Source: NVTR01 sp036479015 (GTDB lineage: Bacteria; Pseudomonadota; Alphaproteobacteria; Rhodobacterales; Rhodobacteraceae). From it: DNA of 64,000 nucleotides. The notes under the pieces were generated by a model. That model did no database searches and was not told the DNA's origin. It saw only the letters and a program-made list of their open reading frames with translations. The DNA lies in assembly GCA_036479015.1 (NCBI GenBank), contig JAZGFB010000047.1, positions 248,001 through 312,000 of the forward strand, read 5' to 3'. Position numbers and translations under genes: made by a program. Positions 50,959 to 59,070 of the stretch are shown here, one piece after another. The first letter of the stretch is position 1. Each line of letters starts with the position of its first letter.

Positions 50959-51588
50959 ATGGTTAAGTCGGATCCCTTTGGTTTTGACATGTCCGTTTCA
51001 ACGGACAAAAAGAAACGCACCCGTGGCAAACGGGGCATGTCCGGGGCGTTTGAAACGTCAACCCGTGGCTGCGAACATGAAGGCTGCGATGAGGTCGGGC
51101 AATACCGCGCCCCGCGCGCCCCAGATGTGCTGGATGACTACCTGTGGTTTTGCAAAGACCATGTGCGGGCCTATAATCTGAAATGGAATTTCTTTAACGG
51201 AGCCACCGAAGAAGAAATGCAGGAACAGATGGATAAGGATCGTATCTGGGAACGCGAAACCAAGCCCTTCAAGAAAGGCGAAGAAGCCAAAGCCTGGTCG
51301 CGCCTGGGCATTGATGATCCGCATCAGGTTCTGGGGGCAAACGCCACGCAAAACCCCGGCAAATCCATCACCGGCACCCGAAAATTACCCGCCATTGAGC
51401 GTAAAGCCATCAATATTCTGGAAGCCAAGGACCATTGGACAAAGCTGGAATTGCGCAAGCAATACAAAGCACTGATCAAGGTTTTGCACCCCGACATGAA
51501 CGGCGGCGACCGCTCACAAGAGGAACAGCTGCAAGAAGTGGTCTGGGCCTGGGACCAGATCAAAGACAGCCGGCATTTCGCTAAATAG
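50959..51588 (+). CDS. J-domain protein with N-terminal Cys-rich segment
   Basis: 209 residues from the ATG at 50959, with AAGG 8 bases upstream. The longer frame begins in the bolA promoter region. The C-terminal third is a J-domain (about 155-206) with the HPD triad at 177-179 in KALIKVLHPDMNGGDRS, so it should stimulate a DnaK-type chaperone. The N-terminal part has Cys38, Cys43, Cys65 and His68 (CEHEGC, WFCKDH), a possible zinc site. It is not a classical DnaJ (no G/F region or zinc-finger repeats). Confidence 0.88.
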   Translation: MVKSDPFGFDMSVSTDKKKRTRGKRGMSGAFETSTRGCEHEGCDEVGQYRAPRAPDVLDDYLWFCKDHVRAYNLKWNFFNGATEEEMQEQMDKDRIWERETKPFKKGEEAKAWSRLGIDDPHQVLGANATQNPGKSITGTRKLPAIERKAINILEAKDHWTKLELRKQYKALIKVLHPDMNGGDRSQEEQLQEVVWAWDQIKDSRHFAK

Positions 51589-51789
51589 GCTATCCGCGAC
51601 CAGGCTGCCCTGGTTCGCCCCTCGTTAACGCGTGCACAGGAGCTGTGATTTCTGCACTGGCATTATCGGGCCTGTTATTCGCTGGCATAGGGCTTCAACC
51701 AGCCGCCAAATGGTAAGACCCCATTTGCCAACAAGCCATAACAGGCAGGGGCCACGCTAAAAACATGCTGACCCTCAGGGCTCGCCCAT

Positions 51790-52155
51790 TCAAACTTGCC
51801 GCCCGGCCCCATCGCTCACCAACCGCCCGAACTCCGCCATCGCAAAAATAATATCGCGCAGGTTCTGGCCCAGGTCTGTCAGCTCATATTCAGTCTTTGG
51901 CGGCATGACCGGGTAGATGGTTTTGTTGACCAGCCCGTTTTCAATCAACATATTCAGCCTGGTGGTCAGAATTTTCGGGCTGATGCCATCCAGCGCATGT
52001 TGCAACTGGGAAAAGCGTTTCTTGCCACCCAATAGCTCCATGGCAATCCGGGTGGTCCACTTGCCATCCAGAATATTTGCGGCGACACGCACCGGGCAGC
52101 CTTTGCTGACCACATCACCAAATGCCTTAATGTCCAATTTATGCGGTGCATCCAT
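51790..52155 (-). CDS. HxlR-family transcriptional regulator
   Basis: 121 residues, winged helix-turn-helix. Typical HxlR features: GCPVRVAANILDGKWTTRIA, with a conserved Cys near the N-terminus (Cys19-Pro) that in relatives senses oxidants or electrophiles, and LLGGKKRFSQLQHAL followed by ISPKILTTRLNMLIENGLV. It is divergent from a small membrane-protein gene at 52258, and a perfect dyad lies between them. Autoregulation and control of the neighbour are inferred. Confidence 0.92.
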   Translation of the reverse strand: MDAPHKLDIKAFGDVVSKGCPVRVAANILDGKWTTRIAMELLGGKKRFSQLQHALDGISPKILTTRLNMLIENGLVNKTIYPVMPPKTEYELTDLGQNLRDIIFAMAEFGRLVSDGAGRQV

Positions 52156-52170
52156 CTATTTAATACTTTC

Positions 52171-52193
52171 CAAAAGGTACGTACTTCCTTTTG
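52171..52193. promoter_or_regulatory. Dyad in the HxlR/membrane-protein divergent region
   Basis: CAAAAGG (52171-52177) and CCTTTTG (52187-52193) are perfect 7-bp arms around 9 bases, and GTACGTAC (52177-52184) inside is itself palindromic. A -10-like TATAGT (52194-52199) follows directly on the plus strand, so protein bound here would overlap the -35 region of the 52258 gene. Likely the HxlR site. Confidence 0.6.
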
Positions 52194-52257
52194 TATAGTG
52201 ATGACGTTAGGCCTCGGTCAAGTGCTGATCACGGCACGCAATCAAAGGATATTAAAC

Positions 52258-52659
52258 ATGACCAGAACACGTGTTGTTTGCTACATTATCGCTGCGTCGC
52301 AGTTCATTCTGGGGGCGCTGTTTCTATTCGCACCACAGTTTTTCATGGAAATTCAAGGGTTTTCGCCGATTGGCAACGATATCGGCTATACGCTCAGCAT
52401 GCTTGCCGGGCGTTTCCTGGTTTATGGCGTCGGCATGATCGTGATCGCGCATCAGCCGGTCAAATACCGGGTCTGGCTGGACGGCATGATCGCCATTCAG
52501 GCAATCGATCTGGCGGGGGGGCTGTATTACACGGCAACCGGCGTTGTTGGCCTGGACATCTCGGGCATCGCAATGTTTGATGCCGCCCTGTTCATCGCAT
52601 TGTTGCTATGGATCCGACCTGCTGACAGTGACGCCGCGCCACACTCTGCAAAGGCTTAG
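52258..52659 (+). CDS. Four-span membrane protein divergent from HxlR regulator
   Basis: 133 residues from the ATG at 52258, with AAAGGA 8 bases upstream. Four hydrophobic helices (VVCYIIAASQFILGALFLFA, SMLAGRFLVYGVGMIVIA, GMIAIQAIDLAGGLYYT, FDAALFIALLLWI) and a short polar C-terminus. DUF4345-like in shape but not firmly assigned. As the divergent partner of an HxlR regulator it is the probable regulated gene. Confidence 0.75.
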   Translation: MTRTRVVCYIIAASQFILGALFLFAPQFFMEIQGFSPIGNDIGYTLSMLAGRFLVYGVGMIVIAHQPVKYRVWLDGMIAIQAIDLAGGLYYTATGVVGLDISGIAMFDAALFIALLLWIRPADSDAAPHSAKA

Positions 52660-52682
52660 CGCACACATTATTATGAATAAAT

Positions 52683-52710
52683 AAGCCCGCGCCAAATGGC
52701 GCGGGCTTTT
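52683..52710. terminator. Strong bidirectional terminator
   Basis: AAGCCCGCGCC (52683-52693) pairs with GGCGCGGGCTT (52698-52708) over 11 bp with a 4-base loop. The plus strand continues TT and CC, and the minus strand continues into ATTTATTC, a U-rich tract. It separates the convergent membrane-protein and msrB genes. Confidence 0.88.
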
Positions 52711-52734
52711 CCTATTGGCACCCCAGATCTACGA

Positions 52735-53205
52735 TCAGGCAGATTTAAACACCAGCGACACACCATTCAAACAATGGCGTTTACCAGTGGGGGCCGGGCC
52801 ATCGTCAAAGATATGGCCAAAATGGCTGCCACAACGGCGGCAATGGGTTTCGGTGCGCACCCGGATCAAAATACGATCATCCATGGTGCGAATGGCGTTG
52901 GGAATAGCATCCCAGAACGACGGCCAGCCGGTGCCGCTGTCAAATTTAGTCGCCGCCTCATAAACCGGCAGATCACAGCCCGCACAATGGTAGGTGCCCG
53001 CGGCATAGTTTTTGTCCAGCGGGCTGGATCCGGGGCGTTCTGTGCCGCCCTTGCGCATCACCTTATACTGGATCGGGCTTAGCAGCTCTTTCCACTCCGC
53101 CTTTGTGCGGGTGATTTCAAAGGTTTCAGCGGCAAATGCCACGCCTGGAAGGGCTGGCATTGTTATTGCCGCTGCCGATAGTTTCAAAAAATTGCGCCGT
53201 TTCAT
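52735..53205 (-). CDS. msrB: Peptide-methionine (R)-S-oxide reductase, exported by Tat
   Basis: Reduces methionine-R-sulfoxide in proteins. 156 residues. The N-terminus MKRRNFLKLSAAAITMPALP is a twin-arginine signal ending near VAFAAE, so the enzyme works in the periplasm. Zinc ligands are the CAGC and CRRC pairs (YHCAGCDLPVY, THCRRCGSHFGH), with FDSGTGWPSFWDA. The catalytic Cys is in GKRHCLNGVSLVF; His replaces the more usual Tyr before it. Confidence 0.95.
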   Translation of the reverse strand: MKRRNFLKLSAAAITMPALPGVAFAAETFEITRTKAEWKELLSPIQYKVMRKGGTERPGSSPLDKNYAAGTYHCAGCDLPVYEAATKFDSGTGWPSFWDAIPNAIRTMDDRILIRVRTETHCRRCGSHFGHIFDDGPAPTGKRHCLNGVSLVFKSA

Positions 53206-53560
53206 TACAGGGCCTCCTTGGGGAAATTCTAATTATCTTGATTGAAAACCTAACGTTTCTCGGGGCCTGTGAATATACCGCCCGCGGCTTCGTGATAATT
53301 GTTCAGGGCTAGAGCGCCAAATACTTCAATAATCCACCGCAATATTGCAAAACCCTGGCCCAAGCTTCTTCTTTTGTTTCAATATCCCCGCCGGAGGCAC
53401 CAGAACGCGCCCGCGCGCGTGAACCTTAAGAATCTCTTGCCCCGCCAGGGGCTCATTTAACAAACCCGCCGCTTCCTGCGTTGACCTTGGCCAATTTATC
53501 CCGCAAAACATCGGTAACGGGCGGGTTTTATCCGCACGGATCAGCACCCCAAGGAATGAC
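53206..53560. other. 355-base gap between msrB and cobS
   Basis: It holds the msrB promoter region, repeat copy F (53364-53400) and the cobS leader with AAGGA (53551-53555). A 78-codon minus-strand frame (53326-53562) crosses the repeat and has no ribosome-binding site or family likeness, so it is not called. No gene precedes copy F on the plus strand, unlike the other copies. Confidence 0.6.
53364..53400 (+). repeat. Intergenic CCGCCGGAGGC element, copy F (orphan)
   Basis: GCTTCTTCTTTTG, TTTCAATATCCCCGCCGGAGGC, ACC. The pyrimidine box and core are intact, but the A/T hairpin is replaced by a GC-rich stretch (GAACGCGCCCGCGCGCG). No plus-strand coding sequence ends just before it. Confidence 0.75.
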
Positions 53561-54547
53561 ATGGCAGACGCAAACTCAGAAACACAGACACGCCCGGATC
53601 AAGACATCTCTGTTCGCGAAGTGTTTGGCATCGACACTGATATGGTTGTCAAAGGTTTTGCTGACCGGGCTGACCGTGTGCCAGAAATCGACAGCACCTA
53701 TAAGTTTGACCCTGAAACCACCCTGGCCATTCTTGCGGGTTTTTCCCATAACCGCCGCCTGATCATTCAGGGCTACCACGGCACCGGCAAATCCACCCAT
53801 ATTGAACAGGTGGCGGCACGCCTGAACTGGCCCACCATGCGGGTCAACCTCGACAGCCATATTTCGCGCATCGATCTGATCGGCAAGGACGCGATCAAGC
53901 TGAAAGACGGCAAGCAGGTCACCGAATTTCAGGAAGGTATCCTGCCCTGGGCCCTGCGCACCAACACCGCGCTGGTGTTTGATGAATATGACGCTGGCCG
54001 CGCCGATGTGATGTTTGTGATCCAGCGGGTCTTGGAACATGACGGCAAGCTGACGCTGCTGGACCAAAATAAGGTCATCAAACCGCACCCCTCGTTTCGG
54101 CTGTTTGCCACGTCCAATACCGTGGGCCTTGGCGACACCACCGGGTTGTACCACGGCGTGCAGCAGATCAACCAGGCGCAGATGGACCGCTGGTCAATGG
54201 TGGCGACACTAAACTACCTGTCCCATGACGCGGAAACCATGATCGTTCTGTCCAAGAACCCAACCTACAACACCGACAAAGGCCGGCGCGAAATTGGCCA
54301 GATGGTCACCGTGGCCGACCTGACCCGCACCGCGTTCATGAACGGTGACCTATCAACCGTCATGAGCCCACGAACCGTGATCAACTGGGCCCAGAACGCC
54401 AGCATCTTCCGCAATATCGGCTATGCCTTCCGCCTGTCGTTTCTGAACAAATGTGATGAACTGGAACGCCAGACAGTGGCAGAATTCTACCAGCGCTGTT
54501 TTGACGAAGAACTGCCCGAAAGCGCGGCAAGTGCAGCGATGATGTGA
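53561..54547 (+). CDS. cobS: Cobaltochelatase subunit CobS (MoxR-type AAA+ ATPase)
   Basis: AAA+ ATPase that with CobT drives cobalt insertion by CobN in aerobic cobalamin synthesis. 328 residues, AAGGA 5 bases upstream. Walker A is IIQGYHGTGKSTHIEQVAAR, Walker B TALVFDEYDAGRADVMFVIQ, with sensor region FRLFATSNTVGLGDTTG. The protein is separated from cobT by an unusual secreted-protein gene. cobN is not in the window, so the chelatase is completed from elsewhere. Confidence 0.95.
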   Translation: MADANSETQTRPDQDISVREVFGIDTDMVVKGFADRADRVPEIDSTYKFDPETTLAILAGFSHNRRLIIQGYHGTGKSTHIEQVAARLNWPTMRVNLDSHISRIDLIGKDAIKLKDGKQVTEFQEGILPWALRTNTALVFDEYDAGRADVMFVIQRVLEHDGKLTLLDQNKVIKPHPSFRLFATSNTVGLGDTTGLYHGVQQINQAQMDRWSMVATLNYLSHDAETMIVLSKNPTYNTDKGRREIGQMVTVADLTRTAFMNGDLSTVMSPRTVINWAQNASIFRNIGYAFRLSFLNKCDELERQTVAEFYQRCFDEELPESAASAAMM

Positions 54548-54553
54548 TGCCGA

Positions 54554-54958
54554 ATGTGGAAATGGGCAATCATATTAAGTTTGCAGATTTTGGCTCCGGG
54601 AGTTGCAAATGCGCAAGAAAGCTACAAGGAGGTTCCGGAAAAAGCACTAGAAGCGGCAGTGTGTTCTACGATGTATGAGGCTGTTTCAGAGCTATATCCG
54701 ACGCCAACAACAGAATTGTCAAAAGAATACCCATGGACAGAAATGGACATGTCATTAAATCTGAAACGGGCAGCGTACAAATTGGCTCCTCCCAACACCC
54801 ATGTCGCAATTGCCGAATTGATGAGCCAAACAATCATTAGTTATAGAGAAGCGATACAGGATATTGTCATAGATGAAAATTCTGGCTTCATCCATTTCAT
54901 GGTTGGATGCGGGAATGTCCATTCGGATATTTTGGAATTGGGGCTAGGTGGACAATGA
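54554..54958 (+). CDS. AT-rich secreted protein inserted between cobS and cobT, unknown function
   Basis: 134 residues with a signal peptide (MWKWAIILSLQILAPGVANA, cleavage before QESYK). The mature part has two cysteines (AAVCSTMYEAVSELYP and FMVGCGNVHSDILELG) and no recognised family. Codon and base use are clearly more AT-rich than cobS and cobT. It starts 6 bases after cobS, and its stop overlaps the cobT start (ATGA), so it is translated with the operon. The mismatch of composition and location suggests insertion by transfer. Confidence 0.7.
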   Translation: MWKWAIILSLQILAPGVANAQESYKEVPEKALEAAVCSTMYEAVSELYPTPTTELSKEYPWTEMDMSLNLKRAAYKLAPPNTHVAIAELMSQTIISYREAIQDIVIDENSGFIHFMVGCGNVHSDILELGLGGQ

Positions 54959-56826
54959 ACAAATCCGACAACCCCGCTGACCCGTTCAAAAAGGCCCTGA
55001 CTGAGGCCACCAAGGTCATGGCCAATGACCCAGACCTGGCGGTGACGTTCACGGTTGATCCACCGGGCTTAACCGCCGACACCATTCGCCTGCCCCAGGT
55101 TTCGCGCCGCCTGAAACGCGACGAGGTACTGTTGGCACGCGGCACCGCCGATGCGTTCGCGCTGCAAAAGAAATACCGCGATGACGGCACGTTTAACCGC
55201 TATGCGCCGCAGGGCCAGCTGGCGCGCGACATTTACACCGCCATGGAAACCGCCCGCTGCGAAGCCGTCGGCGCGCGCGACATGCCCGGCACCCATGGCA
55301 ATATCAATGCCAAAATCGCCGATGAAGCCGCGCGCAAGGGCTACGCCGACATTACAGACGCCAAAGACGCACCGCTTGCGGTGGCGGCAGGCTATCTGGT
55401 GCGCCAACTGGCCACTGGCCAACCCCTCCCCAAAGGTGCCGACACCGTCGTGCAGCTGTGGCGTGATTTCTTTGAAACCCGCTGTGGCGACACCTTGGAA
55501 AACCTCGACGCAACCCTGTCCGATCAGGCCGATTTCGCCCGCTTCGCCCGCCAAATCATCGATGATCTGGGCTACGGCGACCAGCTGGGCGATGACCCGG
55601 ATCTGGAAGATCCTGATATGGATGACAGTGCCGAAGCCGAAGATGAAGAAGACCCCGAAAGCAGCGGCGATCAGGATGATGACAGCGGCGATGACGCCGA
55701 TGCCGACCCCGAACAATCCCAACAAGACAGCCAGGACGCCAGCGAAGCCACCGTATCAATGGACGACATGGCCGACGCCGAAATGGGCGATGAGACCGAA
55801 ATGCCCGAGGGCGAAGCCCCAATAGAACCCCCAACCCCGGCACCCGTTTCGGACGCTGACCCGAATTATCAGGTCTACCTGTCGGAGTATGACGAAGAAA
55901 TAAAAGCCGAAGAGCTGGCCGACCCCGTCGAACTGGAACGGCTGCGCGCCTATCTTGACCAACAGCTTGAACCGCTCAAGGGTGCTGTGTCACGTTTGGC
56001 CAACAAATTGCAACGCCGCCTGCAGGCCCAGCAAAACCGCGCCTGGGAGTTCGACCTGGAAGAGGGCACGCTTGACGCGGGCCGTCTGGCGCGGGTCATT
56101 GCCAACCCAACCACGCCGCTCAGTTTCAAAATGGAACAGGACACCGACTTCAAAGACACCGTGGTAACCCTGCTGCTGGACAATTCCGGTTCCATGCGCG
56201 GCCGCCCCATTTCCATTGCCGCCATCTGCGCCGATGTGCTGGCCCGCACCCTGGAACGCTGCGACGTCAAGGTTGAAATCTTAGGCTTCACCACCCGCGC
56301 CTGGAAGGGCGGGCAAGCGCGCGAAAAATGGCTGGCTGCCGGGCGTGAACAGCAACCGGGCCGCCTAAACGATCTGCGCCACATCATCTATAAATCAGCC
56401 GATGCGCCCTGGCGGCGCACCCGGCCCAATTTGGGCCTGATGATGAAAGAAGGCCTGCTAAAGGAAAACATCGACGGCGAAGCCCTGGAATGGGCGCACC
56501 GCCGGATTTGCAACCGCCAAGAGGCCCGTAAAATCCTGATGGTGATCAGCGACGGCGCCCCGGTGGATGACAGCACCCTGTCAGTGAACCCGGCGAATTA
56601 TCTGGAAAAGCACCTGCGCAATGTCATCGATATGGTGGAAAAACGCCGCGCCGTAGAGTTGCTGGCCATCGGCATCGGCCATGACGTGACCCGCCATTAC
56701 AGCCGCGCCGTCACCATCACCGATGTGGAACAACTGGCCGGTGCCATGACAGAACAACTGGCCAGCCTGTTTGACAATGACCCGCGTGCAAAGGCCCGCA
56801 TGTTCGGAATTAAACGCGCGTCCTGA
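54955..56826 (+). CDS. cobT: Cobaltochelatase subunit CobT
   Basis: Partner of CobS in the cobaltochelatase. 623 residues from the ATG at 54955. The N-terminal helical domain is followed by a strongly acidic stretch (about 216-300, runs of Asp/Glu such as DDSGDDADADPEQSQQD). The C-terminal von Willebrand A domain holds the MIDAS motif LLLDNSGSMRGRPISIAAIC near residue 405. Ends FGIKRAS. The stop lies against repeat copy E. Confidence 0.95.
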   Translation: MNKSDNPADPFKKALTEATKVMANDPDLAVTFTVDPPGLTADTIRLPQVSRRLKRDEVLLARGTADAFALQKKYRDDGTFNRYAPQGQLARDIYTAMETARCEAVGARDMPGTHGNINAKIADEAARKGYADITDAKDAPLAVAAGYLVRQLATGQPLPKGADTVVQLWRDFFETRCGDTLENLDATLSDQADFARFARQIIDDLGYGDQLGDDPDLEDPDMDDSAEAEDEEDPESSGDQDDDSGDDADADPEQSQQDSQDASEATVSMDDMADAEMGDETEMPEGEAPIEPPTPAPVSDADPNYQVYLSEYDEEIKAEELADPVELERLRAYLDQQLEPLKGAVSRLANKLQRRLQAQQNRAWEFDLEEGTLDAGRLARVIANPTTPLSFKMEQDTDFKDTVVTLLLDNSGSMRGRPISIAAICADVLARTLERCDVKVEILGFTTRAWKGGQAREKWLAAGREQQPGRLNDLRHIIYKSADAPWRRTRPNLGLMMKEGLLKENIDGEALEWAHRRICNRQEARKILMVISDGAPVDDSTLSVNPANYLEKHLRNVIDMVEKRRAVELLAIGIGHDVTRHYSRAVTITDVEQLAGAMTEQLASLFDNDPRAKARMFGIKRAS

Positions 56827-56860
56827 TTTTCTTCTTTTTATAAATATCTCCGCCGGAGGC
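56827..56860 (+). repeat. Intergenic CCGCCGGAGGC element, copy E, doubling as ribosome-binding site
   Basis: Directly after the cobT stop: TTTTCTTCTTTTTA, TAAATATCTCCGCCGGAGGC. The A/T hairpin is absent. GGAGG (56855-56859) sits 6 bases before the ATG of the next gene, so the element's core acts as the ribosome-binding site. Confidence 0.82.
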
Positions 56861-56865
56861 ATCCC

Positions 56866-58662
56866 ATGTTTCAGACATTCACCGAAAGCACCAACCCCTT
56901 GGACGGCCCGCCCCGCTTGGAGGCATTACGGGCCGAACTAAAGGACGCCGACCTTGACGGTTTCCTGATCCCGCGCGCCGATGCGCACCAGGGCGAATAT
57001 GTCGCCGAACACGACGCGCGGCTGGCTTGGCTCACAGGCTTCACCGGTTCCGCCGGGTTTTGCATTACATTGCATGATCGCGCCGGGGTTTTCGTAGACG
57101 GTCGCTACCGGGTGCAGGTCAAGGCGCAGGTCGCACTGGATCAGTTCACACCGGTAAACTGGCCCGAGGTAAAGCCATGGGACTGGCTGATCAAAGCGCT
57201 GCCCAACGGTGGCCGCATCGGCTTTGACCCATGGCTGCATACCGTGTCTGAAATTGCAGAATACCGCGAAGGCCTGAAAAACAGCGGCATAGATCTGCTT
57301 GCCAGCGCCAATCCAGTGGATCAGGTTTGGCCGGATCAACCCCCTGCCCCAAGTGGTAAAATCACCGCCTACCCGCTGGAATATGCCGGGGAAAATTCCG
57401 GCGATAAACGCGCACGAATTGCGAAAATCCTAACCGATGCCGGGCACCGCGCCGCCGTGCTCACCCTGCCCGACAGCATCTGCTGGCTGCTCAATATCCG
57501 TGGCTCAGACATTGAACGCAACCCCGTGGCCCATGCCTTTGCCATCCTGCTTGACAACGGCAGGGTACAACTCTTCACCGACCCGCAAAAACTCACAGAC
57601 CTGGCCCCAGCCCCCGATATCGACGTGCTGAACTGGGGTGCCTTCCAGGACGCGCTCGGCGCACTTGCCGGCCCGGTGCGGCTCGACAAGGCCTCCGCCC
57701 CAATCCGCATCAGCGATGTGCTGACCAAAGCAGGCGTCAAAATCGCCTATGCCGACGACCCCTGCATCCTTCCCAAGGCCCGCAAGAACGCCACAGAAAT
57801 AGCAGGCACGGTAGAGGCGCATCTGCGTGACGGCGCGGCCATGGTGGAGTTTCTGTGCTGGCTGGACAGCGCCAAACAAAAACCGGGGCTAACCGAAATC
57901 GACATCGTCAAAAAACTGGAAGGCATCCGACGCGCCACCAACCTGCTGCTGGACATCAGCTTTGAAACCATCTGCGGCTCCGGCCCCAATGGCGCTTTGC
58001 CCCATTACCGGGTGTCGGACGCCAGCAACCGCACATTGCAAAACGGCGACCTGATCGTCATCGACAGCGGCGGCCAATATATCGACGGCACCACCGACAT
58101 CACCCGCACAATTTGCGTCGGCACGCCGGGCGCAGATGAACGCGCCGCCTTTACCCGAGTGCTGCAAGGCATGATCGCTGTGTCACGCGCCCGCTGGCCA
58201 CGCGGGTTGGCTGGGCGTGATCTGGACCCTTTGGCGCGGTATCACCTGTGGACCGCAGGGCAAGACTTTGACCACGGAACCGGCCACGGCGTCGGCACCT
58301 ACCTGTGCGTCCATGAGGGCCCGCAACGCATTGCGCGTTCCGGCACTGTACCGCTGGAACCCGGCATGATCCTGTCAAATGAGCCGGGTTATTACCGCGA
58401 AGGCGCCTTTGGCATCCGCACCGAAAACCTGTGCGTTGTGCAGGATGCCCCCGATCTGGCCGGTGCTGACGCGCGCGATATGCTGTCGTTCATGACCATT
58501 ACATTTGTGCCCATTGCGCGCAATCTGATCGACACCGCAATGCTCGCCCCGGCGGAACGCAACTGGCTGAACGCCTATCATGCTGAGGTTATTGATAAAA
58601 TTTCGCCCCGGCTCAGCGACGGGGCACGTGACTGGCTGGGCCAGGCTGGCGCGGCAATATAA
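56866..58662 (+). CDS. Xaa-Pro aminopeptidase (M24 family)
   Basis: Cleaves N-terminal residues before proline, metal-dependent. 598 residues, of the long type with two N-terminal creatinase-like domains (ending about residue 300) and a C-terminal pita-bread domain. Metal motifs: VIDSGGQYIDGTTDITRTIC (two Asp), GHGVGTYLCVHEGPQ (His), ILSNEPGYYREGAFGIRTEN (two Glu). Ribosome-binding site is provided by repeat copy E. The C-terminus ends WLGQAGAAI. No signal peptide, so cytoplasmic. Confidence 0.93.
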   Translation: MFQTFTESTNPLDGPPRLEALRAELKDADLDGFLIPRADAHQGEYVAEHDARLAWLTGFTGSAGFCITLHDRAGVFVDGRYRVQVKAQVALDQFTPVNWPEVKPWDWLIKALPNGGRIGFDPWLHTVSEIAEYREGLKNSGIDLLASANPVDQVWPDQPPAPSGKITAYPLEYAGENSGDKRARIAKILTDAGHRAAVLTLPDSICWLLNIRGSDIERNPVAHAFAILLDNGRVQLFTDPQKLTDLAPAPDIDVLNWGAFQDALGALAGPVRLDKASAPIRISDVLTKAGVKIAYADDPCILPKARKNATEIAGTVEAHLRDGAAMVEFLCWLDSAKQKPGLTEIDIVKKLEGIRRATNLLLDISFETICGSGPNGALPHYRVSDASNRTLQNGDLIVIDSGGQYIDGTTDITRTICVGTPGADERAAFTRVLQGMIAVSRARWPRGLAGRDLDPLARYHLWTAGQDFDHGTGHGVGTYLCVHEGPQRIARSGTVPLEPGMILSNEPGYYREGAFGIRTENLCVVQDAPDLAGADARDMLSFMTITFVPIARNLIDTAMLAPAERNWLNAYHAEVIDKISPRLSDGARDWLGQAGAAI

Positions 58663-58724
58663 GATAGCGCTATCATCTAGGCGGTGATATATTGGTCGGA
58701 CGCATTATTTCAGGAGCACCGCCC

Positions 58725-59066
58725 ATGGCCGACCACATCACAATTCGCGAAATCCCCGGCACCTGGGTTTTGCGCGCCGGTGGTGCCGTGCTGGGGGAAA
58801 CCACAAAGGCCCTGGAACTGTCCGAAGGCGACACCCCGCCAGTGATCTATTTCCCACGCGACAACATTGCCATGGCATTTCTGGACCCCTCAGAAACCAC
58901 ATCAACCTGCCCCCATAAGGGCGATGCCAGCTATTATTCGATCCAGACAAAATCTGAGCTGATCAAAGACGCCGGCTGGTCCTATGAAACGCCGCTGGAC
59001 GGGGTAGCGGCGTTAGCCGGACACCTGGCGTTTTACGGAAATAAGGTCGCGGTGGAACAGGTCTAG
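58725..59066 (+). CDS. DUF427-domain protein
   Basis: 113 residues from the ATG at 58725, with AGGAG 8 bases upstream. Single DUF427 domain: IREIPGTWVLRAGGAVLGET, PPVIYFPRDNIAMAFL, then TCPHKGDASYYSIQT and YETPLDGVAALAGHLAFY. The family is a small beta-barrel of unknown function, often in roseobacters near transporters. The Cys-Pro-His-Lys in the middle is conserved. It may be co-transcribed with the LysE remnant 4 bases downstream. Confidence 0.88.
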   Translation: MADHITIREIPGTWVLRAGGAVLGETTKALELSEGDTPPVIYFPRDNIAMAFLDPSETTSTCPHKGDASYYSIQTKSELIKDAGWSYETPLDGVAALAGHLAFYGNKVAVEQV

Positions 59067-59070
59067 CGCG

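Noticed and set aside
53326..53562. 78-codon minus-strand frame upstream of cobS
   Set aside because: It is made partly of translated repeat copy F (its middle encodes the reverse of the element), and its start lies on the cobS start codon.
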